Shown here piece after piece: positions 25,190 through 35,334 of a stretch of 64,000 bases of DNA. The translations under genes and the position numbers were made by a program. Numbering within the stretch: the first letter of the stretch is position 1; each line of letters opens with the position of its first letter. Below the pieces are notes generated by a model. It ran no database searches and was not told the DNA's origin. It was given only the letters and a program-made list of their open reading frames with translations. The DNA comes from Acheta domesticus (Eukaryota; Arthropoda; Insecta; Orthoptera; Gryllidae). The stretch is from NCBI GenBank assembly GCA_031308135.1, contig JAHLJT010004567.1, forward strand, positions 33,112,213 through 33,176,212, given 5' to 3'.

Positions 25190-25362
25190 GATGTTAGTGA
25201 CGAAAGTGAAGCAGCTGACATTTGAAAAAAAGAGCATTCTTTCACGGAAGAAACGTACAAGAATGTACCGAAGCGCTGCGAATGGCATACAGTGATCGTG
25301 CTCTGCAATATCGTTCTGTGGAAATGTGGGTAGAAACCTTTAAACACAGTCACGTACCGCCT
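25190..25362 (+). pseudogene. Mariner-like transposase remnant (N-terminal helix-turn-helix)
   Basis: In the frame opening after the stop at 25216-25218 the translation contains HGRNVQECTEALRMAYSD followed by RALQYRSVEMWVETFK, ending at a stop near 25346. This resembles the N-terminal DNA-binding region of insect Tc1/mariner transposases: a GRN..E...EL.EA.GD.AL.YRTV..WV..F pattern. The preceding KVKQ segment lies in another frame from about 25200, so there is a frameshift as well as the premature stop. The catalytic DD(D/E) domain is not recognisable downstream. This is a dead fragment of about 150 bp. Confidence 0.6.
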
Positions 25363-27107
25363 GTGTAACGATCTTGCTATGTATCCTTTCGTGCTGGTAA
25401 ATATCTCTAAAATACCTCGGGACTGTTCCAAAACTGTTCCGTAACTTTTCTTGCCGTAATTTAATATGTTAATTTAAGTAGTACTTTGGAAAGTACTACG
25501 TAATGTTTTACATTTTTTCTTTAATTGTTTAAATTGTTTCTGCTCATAGGCTTTTTAACAGTCGCATACCGATGAAATTCCATTATCCGGCTAACACCAG
25601 GGAGGGGGGCAACACCCAACCCCAGAATAAATTGCAATGTAATTGAAGGAAATATTTTCATATTTAAGAACTATTGTCGTATTATTTAGTAATACTCTAC
25701 AGTTTCTTTCTGCATGTTTGTTTTAAATATTTTCCGTTTTTAAGGTACGATAAGGGCTTATGTGAATGGCATTAACTGAATTGACTGTCTTTTCCGCAAG
25801 GACACAGATACCCATTTTTTTAAATCTTAAGAATAAGTTCACCGTTCACTATGTTGCTCCAATTGCACCGGCTTTTTCTACATCGACAGATACTGAAATG
25901 GGTTTTAACGTGATAATGGGCAGAACTGACAGTAAGAGAACGCCGAAGTTTTTACATCACGCATGGTGATTGTTTCAATTTTTTTGTAAACATCAGATAA
26001 GCGTTGAAAGACGAAGCTATCACAGAAAGTTCAGGAATATTGTAGGAAAGTATAAAAGATAAAACAATATAAAGAAAAGAAAAAATATAGAAAAGTAAAA
26101 TAAACAGATGTAGATAAGTATAAAACTCATGTATTATAGCAAATATTAAAGATAAAACAGTAGCTCCTTACCTAAACAAAGATATTGAGGGGGGGGGGGA
26201 CTACGGTTGGGTCTATTGGTGACCCAATCCCACATTGATATGCGACTGTTAGCCAGACTTCATCAGTCAGTGTTTACAACTTGAGTTCATTAGTGTATAG
26301 CCATAAGAGAACTAAATTTGAACATCAACTAAAGTGGCTCGCTATTTTTAAATAAAATTAACTCACACCTTGAATTCTATCCTAGAGATTAAAAAGCGCT
26401 TGTTAATCAAATGTTCATGGCATTTTTTCGCGATGTTTCGTCTCTCTGATACGAAATTTAATATACAACTCTTTTTAGTATTCCAACAACAATTTCTTAA
26501 AACATCATGAAGACCGAAGCAAGAGAAAGGTGGGTGTCATGATCTACACAGACTCTGACCTCTTACACAGATCGGTAATGCTTTTCAAGAATTAGCAAAA
26601 ATGTTGATACTTTATAATCGTTTCGTGTCCACCTTGGGATCTGAGACCCATGCAAAAATATTTTGGTTGTTTTCTCGAAAAATTGCTACTGCGTGAGATA
26701 CTGTTTCATTGCGTTAGTGAACACGTCGGATAAAAGTGTCAACGGGTGTAATATGTTTGCCCTGGAGCAAAAGACAGAGGAAAGGTATGTATGTGGAATA
26801 TCTAAACAGAGCACACTTCTACGTTTTGTTATAATTAAAAACAATTCAGGCAAAAACGAAACGTTTGTGGCATTTTTTCCTTAGTGTACGTTAAACACAG
26901 AGTTTATAATACTACGTAAAATTATTTCATGGAATACATTAGCACTAAAGTAAGTAATAAGTATTTTCAAAATATATAGATATACGATTTTCAAAAAAAA
27001 GGTAGCTTAATTTTACAAATAGTAGGATACTACTCAATTTCTAAAAAAATTAAATATATTATCCGGATCCCATAGATTCCAGGGTAAATAATGAGTAACA
27101 AAAATGT
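25363..27107. other. AT-rich spacer
   Basis: AT-rich DNA with a poly-G run near 26189-26200 followed by a small hairpin (tgggtctattggtgaccca, about 26210-26228). Open frames are 67-73 codons and unrecognised. Confidence 0.45.
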
Positions 27108-27111
27108 GTGA

Positions 27112-27178
27112 TGTGTGTGTGTGTGTGTTGCTGTGTGTGCGCGCGCGCGTGTGTGCACGGATGTGTGCGCGCGCGCGT
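27112..27178. repeat. (TG)n/(CG)n alternating purine-pyrimidine tract
   Basis: tgtgtgtgtgtg passes into tgcgcgcgcgcgtgtgtgcac and a second gcgcgcgcgcg run. Long alternating TG/CG DNA is the classical Z-DNA-forming sequence. Confidence 0.9.
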
Positions 27179-27319
27179 GAATAAAGTTGAGTTTTGTCTT
27201 CACGAAGCAGACAAACACCAGATATTTGTGTTCCATTACCAGCGTCACGTTAATTTATGACTTTGCAGTCCTCTGCATTTGACTTTCTCTTCATTTTGAA
27301 TGCGTTTCAACTGCAGTTG

Positions 27320-27572
27320 GCATGACGTCCGAATGGCAAAACCGCCGTCGCGTCGGCGAGAAAGGAAATACGCGCGAGGTGCGCGCCGTGCGGCTTCCCG
27401 CGCGCGCCCTCCGCGGTCCACTTCGCGCGCAGCTCATCCGGAATAAACGCGGGCGCGCGCCGCTCCGCCGCGCCTCCGCGCAGCCAGCCAGCCCGCCCGC
27501 TCGCTGTCGCAGCGCGAGTTAGCGCGCGTTTCATGCCCAGCGCACGGAAAGTCATGAACGGCGCGCGGCGGC
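27320..27572. other. CpG-rich island
   Basis: Very CpG-dense (cgcgcgaggtgcgcgccgtgc and similar). Frames open on both strands are composition shadows. Confidence 0.55.
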
Positions 27573-28240
27573 GGCGGCGATGGTGATGGCTTTGACGGAG
27601 GCGGAGGTGGGAGGCGGGGATGATGGCTGAGGCGATGGCTGGGGCAGTGGCTGGGGCAGTGGCTGGGGCGATGGCTGCGGCTATTGCTGGGGCAACGGCT
27701 AGGTCGATGGCTAGGGCGATGACAGGGGGAAACTACTGGGGCGATTGCTGAGGCTATGGACGGTGCGTTGGCTGGGGCGACGAGTGGGGCGATGGTTGGG
27801 GCAATGGCTGTGACGACTACTGGGACGATGGCTGGGGCGATGGCTAGGTCGATGGCTAGAGCGATGGCAGGGGCGACTACTGGGGTGTGGGGTGAGGCGT
27901 TGAATGGGGCGTTGGCTGGGACGATGGCTGGGGCGACGACTGGGGCGATGGTTGGGGCAATGGCTGGGGCAATGGCTGTGGCGACTACTAGGACGACGAC
28001 TATGGCGAGTACTGGGGCGATGGCAGGGACGACTACTGGGGCGATGGCTGAGGCGATGGATGGGGCGTTGGCTGGGGCGATGGCTGGGGTAGTGGCTGAG
28101 GCAATGGCTGGGGCAATGGCTGGGGTAGTTGCTGAGGCAATGGCTGGGGCAATGGCGATGGCTGGGGCGGCGACTGGGGCGACAGCTTGGGCTACGGCTG
28201 GAGCGACGGCCGAGGCAACGGCGATAGTGATGGCGGCGGC
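27573..28240. repeat. Degenerate 12-bp minisatellite (ggggcgatggct)n
   Basis: About 660 bp of degenerate units such as ggggcgatggct, ggggcaatggct and gggacgatggct, with shorter and longer variants. Because 12 is a multiple of three, the plus strand gives a 183-codon Ala/Met/Gly frame and the minus strand part of a 368-codon Ala/Pro/Ile frame. Both are repeat shadows. The plus strand is strongly G-biased. Confidence 0.9.
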
Positions 28241-28570
28241 GACCGCCGGAGCGCCGCCGGACGGAAAAAGGGTCGAAGGAAGTGAAATCTCGGTTTCGTT
28301 TGGTTGAGCTCCCGAAGACAATGGCGGTGGCCGCGCGTTGGCGTTCGGCGGCGCGGCGTGGGCCCGGCCCGGCGCGGCCCGGCCCGTGGGAAAGGCGGGC
28401 CGATGCGCCGCCGATGGGAAGGAATCCGCGCCTATAGAAGCGCCGCTAATGACGCCCTGCGGAACGCCCTCTGCGTTTCCGGCGGGCGCTCGTGCGACTG
28501 GCGATTCACGCGCCGGGGCCGGGCCCCAGATACGCTGCACGAGCCTTGTTTCTCTTTCGTTTGCTTTGAC
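28241..28570. other. CpG-rich island
   Basis: CpG-dense block following the minisatellite, with gcggcgcggcgtgggcccgg. No gene can be assigned. It is the right-hand member of a CpG island / minisatellite / CpG island arrangement. Confidence 0.5.
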
Positions 28571-29205
28571 AGTGACGAGTCCTCAGGATGGTGGGTCGTT
28601 CGCGCGTCCCCAATGCAATTACGCAAAGTGAATAAAAATATTTTGTTTCTCAAACATAGTTCACATGTGGAATAACGTTTTTATTGTTGACAAACTTTAA
28701 TAAAGGCGTCAAAAAGTAATAAAAAATACAATTCAAAAACTGAAAATCGCCTAGTTTTGACTTCATGTAATACAATTTCATGATGTATTATGTATGATTT
28801 TATACTTGTTTGGGCTCCCTTCTTACGGAAAGTCATTGGATGTGAACCGTTTTATTAGCTAAGAAACTAGAATATTGGCGCTTATTTTCGTCTTAAATTG
28901 AAAAACATTTAAATAATTTTATTTTAAATGCAGTACTTGCATTGATTCCATTTTGATCTCAAAAGTAGATCCACTCTCTTCTTGCTTCTGAACAGAATTT
29001 CCATTGAAGCTATTGAGCTAACATTTCCTTTAAACTGTTTCAATGATGAAAAATGTTATGGCATGTAAGTTCGTTTTTTCCTTAGAAAATTTTCTGGATG
29101 TTGTCTGGTATTGATTAAAAGCAGCCCCAAATTGGAGAAAATGTATCGAATAGTACAGTTCTAGAATCTAGTTTTGCAAAGTCTATTTGTAAAAAAAGAA
29201 AAAAC
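28571..29205. other. AT-rich spacer
   Basis: AT-rich sequence with no recognisable feature. Confidence 0.45.
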
Positions 29206-29206
29206 C

Positions 29207-29248
<42 letters not shown>

Positions 29249-29249
29249 T
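29206..29249. repeat. (AAT)n microsatellite
   Basis: About fourteen uninterrupted ata/aat triplets; a perfect tract. Confidence 0.95.
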
Positions 29250-30884
29250 GAAATTTTTATGCTATTCTCTTAAAATGGAATCAGAAGGTATGTAAGTCAA
29301 ATGGTTTTATGAACTTTCGATCATTGACGCTTGAAGTATATGCTTCACTGTGCATTGCGCCCTAGTTTCTACAATAAAACTCAAAGCTTGTAATAATGAT
29401 TTCATGCTCAAAAGAAATGTTGATGCTTTTAAAAGGAACTTCCCTTTCACATTTGGTCGTGGTCTGTGAATCCTTAATTCGAAAGGTCTCAACCAGAAAA
29501 TGCCTCATTAAGTAAAAAGTTGTAGGTAACATTTTTATAGATTATTTTAGTAGGAAGTAAATAATGCAATTTGAATAGTAACACGACTGTATCAGTTACG
29601 TAAAAGTATAATGTAAAATAAATTAATGTAGGGCACACCCTACATATTCCTGCGATCTTTGAAAGTTACTTTATATGTCCAGTTACATTTTCACGTATAA
29701 GCACGTGTAATTGACATTTCTGAAGTTATTGTAACAAATAATAGCTGTAAATCTAATGATTCAATGAAATTAAAATATCGGAAATCTAGAATTGATTAAG
29801 GAATGCTCTAAATCAAGGGATTACAAAGAATGCAGGTTTTTTATGAACTGAAAAACTGTTTTTATAAATGAATTGAATGGGCTGTTAAGCAGGTCCGGTA
29901 GTAAATTAGGTCTCGGAATAACGTCTCAGTCTCGGATGAAGGGCTGTCCAACGAGCATGATCGGGAATGTAGACCGGAGGGCCGTAGGACACACAGTTGG
30001 AACGAACGCTATTACGATAGTGATAGGAATACGAGTACTTAGTGTTCTGCCCGAGGAGAATGAGGGGCATAGTGGGTCATGCAAGAAACAGTCGATTCTC
30101 AATAGTTTTAATGCTGTGTTAAAAGAGCTTTTTGAGAAAGATAGTGGTTGGTGTGCAAATTTATTAGTATCCCGCAAAGCACTACAAAGTACTATTCAAT
30201 CACAAACACATTTAATTTACGGAAGCGTAATGCGGTGAATCACGCCGCCGAATTTGAAAAATTCACTGAAAAAGAAAGGATTACTGCTATAATTATTTGA
30301 AAAGATGTAAGGACTAGTAACGTTAATTATTTTACTTTTCGATTTACAAAATAAGCGTCACGAAAGTATTTCTTGTGTTTGAAAAATTCATAATTCCTCA
30401 CTATTTTTCTATTCTTCTGAGAATTGTAATGGCCCACGAAATTAATCGTATGCAGTTAAGGTTGTACCCCCAATGAAAAGTACAATGCGTTTGAACTACA
30501 AAATTGCGTGCTAAATAGAGAAACACATCAAACCATTTACGGGCAGAAGGAGAATTAGGCAGTTAATTGTAAAAAAAAGTGTCGTTAAGTGATGAATAAA
30601 TTTTGTATTACAAGAGTTCTATTTACTCGTACATACTATAATGAATTGATCAAATTGAGCAGACGTTTCAGTAGTTACATCAATAAAATTTACATTTAAA
30701 AGCAACCAACAGTATTAAAAGGAAGGGATTTCAACCTTTTAGTAGAATCCCTTTCTTGCAATAACTTGAGTTACTTTTAAATATGAATTTTCATGTTATA
30801 ACAACAATTGTATAAAAAGTCTGCTCAGTTTAATCAATTTTTTATAAACTCGGTAGGTTCCGCAGAAATATTGTGGAACTCCAT
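29250..30884. other. AT-rich spacer with an unassigned 121-codon frame
   Basis: Mostly AT-rich. Between 29873 and 30238 the composition becomes more balanced and a plus frame of 121 codons is open, with an overlapping 83-codon minus frame. The plus translation has mixed composition (a segment reads LPEENEGHSGSCKKQ) but matches no family I know. It could be a decayed transposon fragment or chance. Confidence 0.3.
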
Positions 30885-31085
30885 TATTGTAATATAACAG
30901 GAGGAAAATAAATAATTTTCCACAAACAAATTTATTAACAAACTGTTTGTTATTTACAGCGGTAGACATGTTTCGAAGTACTGAAGATGAGGTAAAATAC
31001 ATGTCTGCCGCTGTAACTGACAAGTAATTTGTTAATAAATTTGTTTGTGGAAGATTATTTCTTTTCCTCCTGTTGTATTACAAAA
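30885..31085. mobile_element. Palindromic MITE, about 200 bp
   Basis: The left arm (about 30885-30971) and right arm (about 30998-31085) are near-perfect complements over roughly 85 bp. Shared blocks are ttgtaata(t/c)aacaggagga, ccacaaacaaatttattaac and acagcggtagacatgt or complement. The right arm lacks a few bases around aactgtttgtt. The centre is ttcgaagtactgaagatgag plus a few bases. One RNA strand would fold into a single long hairpin. No coding capacity. Confidence 0.85.
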
Positions 31086-31119
31086 ATTCTTTATAATATG
31101 TAAATTCTTTTTACCCTTA

Positions 31120-31560
31120 CAACGCGCAATTCCTTCCAATACCTTTCTCTCCGGAAATACAGAAGTACGCAGGTTCGACGCATGGCGGGATTCTAATAGA
31201 TCTGCTCCTCATATGCTTCCCTGCGCTGGCTTCTGGAGCAAAGAGCGTCCAAGTGCTCTTTCTCAGGGCACGAGTAATCGCTTGGACGGCCCTTGGGGGG
31301 ATCATAAAGTGTAGGTCAGTTGACGGGGCACGAAAGCGGTGCCGCTCCGTCTTCTCTGCATTCTATGCTAACGGTGCAGCCACTTCTGCTCCATTCATCA
31401 GACAGTTGTCAAGAAGCGGCGACGTTACTTCCGACGTCTGAGTGGTCGGCTGACATTTCCTTCGAAGGAAGCTTTCCTCTTTCCGCGGAGGTACGACACC
31501 CGAAAGAGAAAATTCTCTGCCTCGGGAAGGAAATAAGAGAGAAAAAAATGACTTAAGATA
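31120..31560. other. Moderately GC-rich unique segment
   Basis: Composition rises above the background. Overlapping frames of 60-90 codons occur on both strands and none is recognised. No island-level CpG density. Confidence 0.35.
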
Positions 31561-32255
31561 ATGTTCTTGGAGCCTGACACCAGCGCGGCGCCTGCCTCCG
31601 AAGCTGCGAAGTGCTTAGAATTTTAATTGCTATGTCATAAACCCTCTTAAAAATTTGTTTGCCTTTTATAATTCTTCTCGCTGTTGGCTTCCGGGAAGAT
31701 GAAACTTTCGAGGAAATGTCGTTGGAACCTAGAGAAGATTTTGCAGTAACCATCACTATTTGATAAAACTACCAGTTTGAATGATTGAGAAAATATTTCC
31801 TTTAATCGTCACTACACTGTTTAGTTACTAAAATCTAAATGCTTTAAAGAGCACAATATCGTGGAATTTCTCTTTTAAAAGTTAAGATGTCCTTTTTTAC
31901 TATATTTGGTACTTTATATAATCTTCTCTTTATCAGTTACAGTTATAGATTATCTCAAGCCTTTCTTAATGGCGTGGTACTTATTTTATTTTCATTAATT
32001 TCAATCGCTACATACCGCAATTTTTTTTAATTTGTCACTCCCATATAAGTAGCAAGTAGTGTTATCGTAACAACCAGTATTTCGTACTCGCTCAGCTTCT
32101 TTACAGTAGTCGCATGAGCAGAGAGGTAAATCTTCCTTTTTCCGTTTCATTTTTGATTTCGTTTTCTCTATTTATGCCTCTCTGAGAATCTCTCATTTTA
32201 CGACTGCAGTGGAATTCGTACCTTTGCCCTTCTTCACAATCGCCTTCCACGCTCA
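31561..32255. other. AT-rich spacer
   Basis: AT-rich with no recognised feature. Confidence 0.45.
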
Positions 32256-32475
32256 CCGCCACCATCGCCGTCGCCGTCGCCGTCGTCGTCGTCGTCGTTG
32301 TTATCGTTATCGTCGTTGTTATCGTTATCGTCGTTGTTATCGTTATCGTCGTCGTTATCGTTATCGTCGTCGTCGTTGTCGTTGTTGTCGTTGTCGTTGA
32401 CGTTGACGTCGTCGTCGTCGTCGTCGTTGTCGTCGTCGTTGTCGTCGTTGTTATTGTTGTCGTTGTCGCCGTTTT
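32256..32475. repeat. (GTC/GTT)n trinucleotide array
   Basis: cgtcgccgtcgtcgtcg passes into gttatcgttatcgtcgttg and gttgtcgttgtcgttgacg units. All six frames are low complexity: poly-Asp/Asn on one minus frame, poly-Thr on another, poly-Ser/Leu on a plus frame. These are shadows. Confidence 0.95.
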
Positions 32476-32830
32476 CGCCCCTACCGTCACTTCCAACTAT
32501 AACCACCACCACCATCGCCATTAGCACAGCTACTCTCTCATCCGCCATCACCGTCGCCAGAGCCACCACCATCACCATCATACCATCGACGCGTCACCGT
32601 TGCCATCGCCACCACTGTGGCCCCTGTTATCGCCATCGCCTCCGCCTCCGGCTGCACTGCCGCAATCCCTCACGCCCGCGCCGCCGCGGCGCATTCGGCG
32701 AACGCAGTAACGAGGCGGCTGCGCGGCGCGGAGCTGCAGCCTGTTCATTAAACCTTGTCCACTTACCGCGCGCTCCCGCGACGACGCGGCGGTGAAAGAA
32801 GAGAAGGCGGCGGAAGCAACGACAATGGCC
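32476..32830. other. cca-rich flank and CpG-rich island
   Basis: Loose ccaccaccatcgcc words to about 32640, then a CpG-dense island (cgcccgcgccgccgcggcg). No gene assignable. Confidence 0.5.
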
Positions 32831-32968
32831 GTGGCAATGGGAAAGGCAACGATGACCTTGCATACAGCGGCATTGGCATCGTACAACGGACGACAAGCAT
32901 AGAAAAAAGAAGAATTTACCTGTAGCCGTTTTGTCACTGTTGAGTGTCAGGTCAGGTTCATTTCATTT

Positions 32969-33551
32969 GATGATTGATTGATTACTACTGATTCCGGGCG
33001 CGTCAACGGCTATGGGTGTGTGTGTGTATGTGTGCGTGAGTGCGTGCGTGCATCTGTCCCGTAAATGTAGTGCCTGCTTTTTCTCGGGCTGTGGCGGTGA
33101 TCTTGACCCCCTGAATGGCGAGATCATGCAACGATCTACCGTCGGCTAGCGGGGTTTTTCCCAACCAGGTATCCATCCAGCGGGGTACCGCCCCAGGCGC
33201 GACACACTCTAAGCTGCCGACCGGTCTTCCGGCATGTTTGGTGGTATAGTGCAAGTGTGTGTGTGTGTGTGTAAGGGGGTAGGATAGGACAAGGAATGTG
33301 AAAGATAGGTCGCTCGCGCTCCGTGGCCTGTTTAGTAGGGCACTACTCCGGCATTCGCCTGATATTTATCGGAGAAACCACGGAAAACTACCGATCAGAG
33401 CAGCCAGCCGCTAGAATTCTCCTCCAGACGAGACTACATTTGACCTATCTAGCTAGTAACGAAAATCCTGCCACCGGGACTTGAACCCCAGAACCTTCCG
33501 GTCAGACACACTGCAGTGACATCAGATGATGCCCTGAGGCACCTGTCTCGG
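32969..33551 (-). mobile_element. tRNA-derived SINE, family 1, full-length
   Basis: Read on the minus strand from 33551: the head has gtgcctcagggcatc (A-box-like) and a good B box, ggggttcaagtccc. Then come gagaattctagcggctgg and the body gtagttttccgtggtttc with caggcgaatgccggagtag. A C/T-rich stretch and cacacac repeat follow, then the 3' module gcttagagtgtgtcgcgcct and ggatacctgg, and the tail gttgacgcgcccggaat ending in aatcaatcaatc. Flanks tcatttcattt (32958-32968) and tcatttaattt (33552-33562) are a probable target duplication with one mismatch. This is the best reference copy in the window, about 583 bp. Confidence 0.85.
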
Positions 33552-33664
33552 TCATTTAATTTCACATTTTCGGGGGATAGAAGTGAAAGCTAAATGTACC
33601 TGAGCCCGGTCGAAATAGTCTCTCGCGCTGTAATCAAGGATCTCTATTTTACTTGTCGACTACG

Positions 33665-33965
33665 ATTGCCCCCCCCCCCCCGGCTCCGGGTTAGGTGCAG
33701 GCGCCGGGGCTGTGGGGGGATGAGGAGGCGGTTGGGCGGCGTCGCGCTATATGAGCTGCTGACGCGGCTGCGCGGCGCTTCGTTTGTGTCGGCGCCGCCT
33801 AAGCGTCGCGTCGCGGCGTCGTGTGGAGCGGCGGTCAGTGGGGCGCGTCGCGGCACGCAGCCGCTGTCACGCGCCTCCCGCCCGCCCGCCCGCCCGCCCG
33901 CCCGCCCGCCCGCCCGCCCGCCCGCCCGCCCGCCCGCCATCGTGATGGGCGGAACGGCGGCGAAC
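33665..33965. other. CpG-rich island with (CCCG)n tract
   Basis: Starts with a run of C at about 33670-33681, then dense CpG DNA, then about fourteen cccg units at 33881-33938. Translations across it (poly Ala-Arg-Pro or Gly-Arg) are shadows. Confidence 0.8.
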
Positions 33966-34134
33966 GGGGCAGGTAGGATCACGAGGATAATGAAGGCCGG
34001 CCCGCTCACTCAACCTCTGCAGCATGTCTGTAGGCACGACTGCTTATTTTTGGCATGCCCTTTTAAATTAGATATTAGTAAATCTACGTACGGAGTACCG
34101 AGATACTCATGGCCCGACCGTACTCATGGTATGC

Positions 34135-34153
34135 GTTGTATAGAATTGGAATT
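34135..34153 (+). repeat. 19-nt direct repeat, left copy
   Basis: gttgtatagaattggaatt is repeated exactly at 34812-34830. The left copy ends where a 21-bp-arm hairpin begins. It may be one half of a target duplication around a composite insertion that contains a SINE. Confidence 0.6.
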
Positions 34154-34198
34154 ACCGCCATATAGGAGTACATGCATATGTACTCTTATATGGCGGTA
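34153..34198. other. Hairpin with 21-bp arms
   Basis: 34153-34173 (taccgccatataggagtaca plus t) pairs with 34178-34198 with one mismatch and a 4-nt loop. It lies between the 19-nt repeat and the SINE head. No gene next to it, so terminator or miRNA roles are unsupported. Confidence 0.8.
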
Positions 34199-34206
34199 GC
34201 TATAAT

Positions 34207-34635
34207 TTGAAAGTGATACCGGGAGAGGTGGCTCAGGGCATCAACTTATGTCACTGCAGTGCTTCTGACCGGGAGCTCGAGTTCCGACGGTGGGAGGATT
34301 TTCGACACTGGCCAGATAGCTTGCACGTGTTGTGTCGCGGTCTGAAGGAGAATTCTATCGACCAGCTGTTCCCATTGATAGTTTTCCGTGGTTTGTTCGA
34401 TCTACATTTGGCGAATGCCGGAGCAGTAACCTTCCAAACGGGCCGCGGACCGCGCGTGATCTTTCCTTCCTCTTCGACTTATCCTCACGCTTTACACACA
34501 CTTTCACTTGCATACACTAGAGTACCACACATGCCTGGAGACCGGTCGGGAGCTTAGAGCTTGTCACGGCTCGGGTAGTGGCCCGCTGGTGGGAGATACC
34601 TGGTTTTCGTGGGATTTTTTCGTAGGTGACATGTA
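34207..34635 (+). mobile_element. tRNA-derived SINE, family 1
   Basis: The head has gaggtggctcagggcatcaa with A-box similarity, and a decayed B box at gagctcgagttccgac. Then come gagaattctatcgacc, gatagttttccgtggtttg, gcgaatgccggagcagta and the C/T-rich segment cctcacgctttacacac. The 3' module keeps catgcctggagaccggtc and gagatacctgg. Similarity fades at about 34635, before the tail. It lies opposite in orientation to, and only 650 bp from, the full-length copy at 32969-33551. Confidence 0.8.
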
Positions 34636-34811
34636 ATAGAAGCAAAAAAAACCAGCAACATTTAAACTGCTCGCTGATACCTGGGTTAGATATGACAAAT
34701 AGATTTCTACAAAGAGAACGTCCACTGGGGTTTTTGCTCATAAACTAACAAAATATGTTTGTCTACGACCATGTTGAATGACCTAGTTCCAAGTAATTGA
34801 AGTTTGACACT

Positions 34812-34830
34812 GTTGTATAGAATTGGAATT
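34812..34830 (+). repeat. 19-nt direct repeat, right copy
   Basis: Exact second copy of the sequence at 34135-34153, 677 bp downstream. The bases beyond it differ from those beyond the left copy. Confidence 0.6.
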
Positions 34831-34839
34831 CCGAATGTG

Positions 34840-35334
34840 TTCCTTTCGGAAGCAGTGCAGCAGGATGTGCTCTCTACTGTGTGTGTTTAAAATGTTCACT
34901 CTTAATCACCTGTATTTGCTCGAACGCAAATTCGGTCGACCCCACGGGATCCTCTGTGACCACATGCCTGACCGTATGCGAACATCGATCTGTATTAATC
35001 ATCGATCTAATTTCCAGGCCGAGCAAAAATAGAAAGAAAACTATGGAGGCTCCGGCCATGTGCGAGTTCTTTTTGGCTTTCTTAGTTAGTCAAGAACTTT
35101 GGAACAATTAAAACATAAAGCTTCGATTTTGACCGAATAATGCAAATATTTGATTTTGTTATTTTACCTGTTCTCACACTGCGCATATCAACTGAAATAT
35201 TACATTCAATGCGTCACTGCTTACAACACAGCTCAAGAGAGACAACAGCAAGGCTCCGAGGAAGAGCCTGACTGCTATTAAATATTTGTTATTTACATTT
35301 TGCCTTATGGAAGAGCAACTTTTTTACTTTCTCC
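34840..35334. other. Unassigned spacer
   Basis: Mixed composition with 60-76 codon frames on both strands. Nothing recognised. Confidence 0.4.

Noticed and set aside
27434..28540. 368-codon minus frame (Ala/Pro/Ile rich)
   Set aside because: Translation of the 12-bp minisatellite and adjoining CpG islands; the opposite strand is open too.
33594..34199. 201-codon plus frame
   Set aside because: Runs from AT-rich DNA through a poly-C tract, a CpG island and a (CCCG)n microsatellite into a hairpin; no coherent domain.
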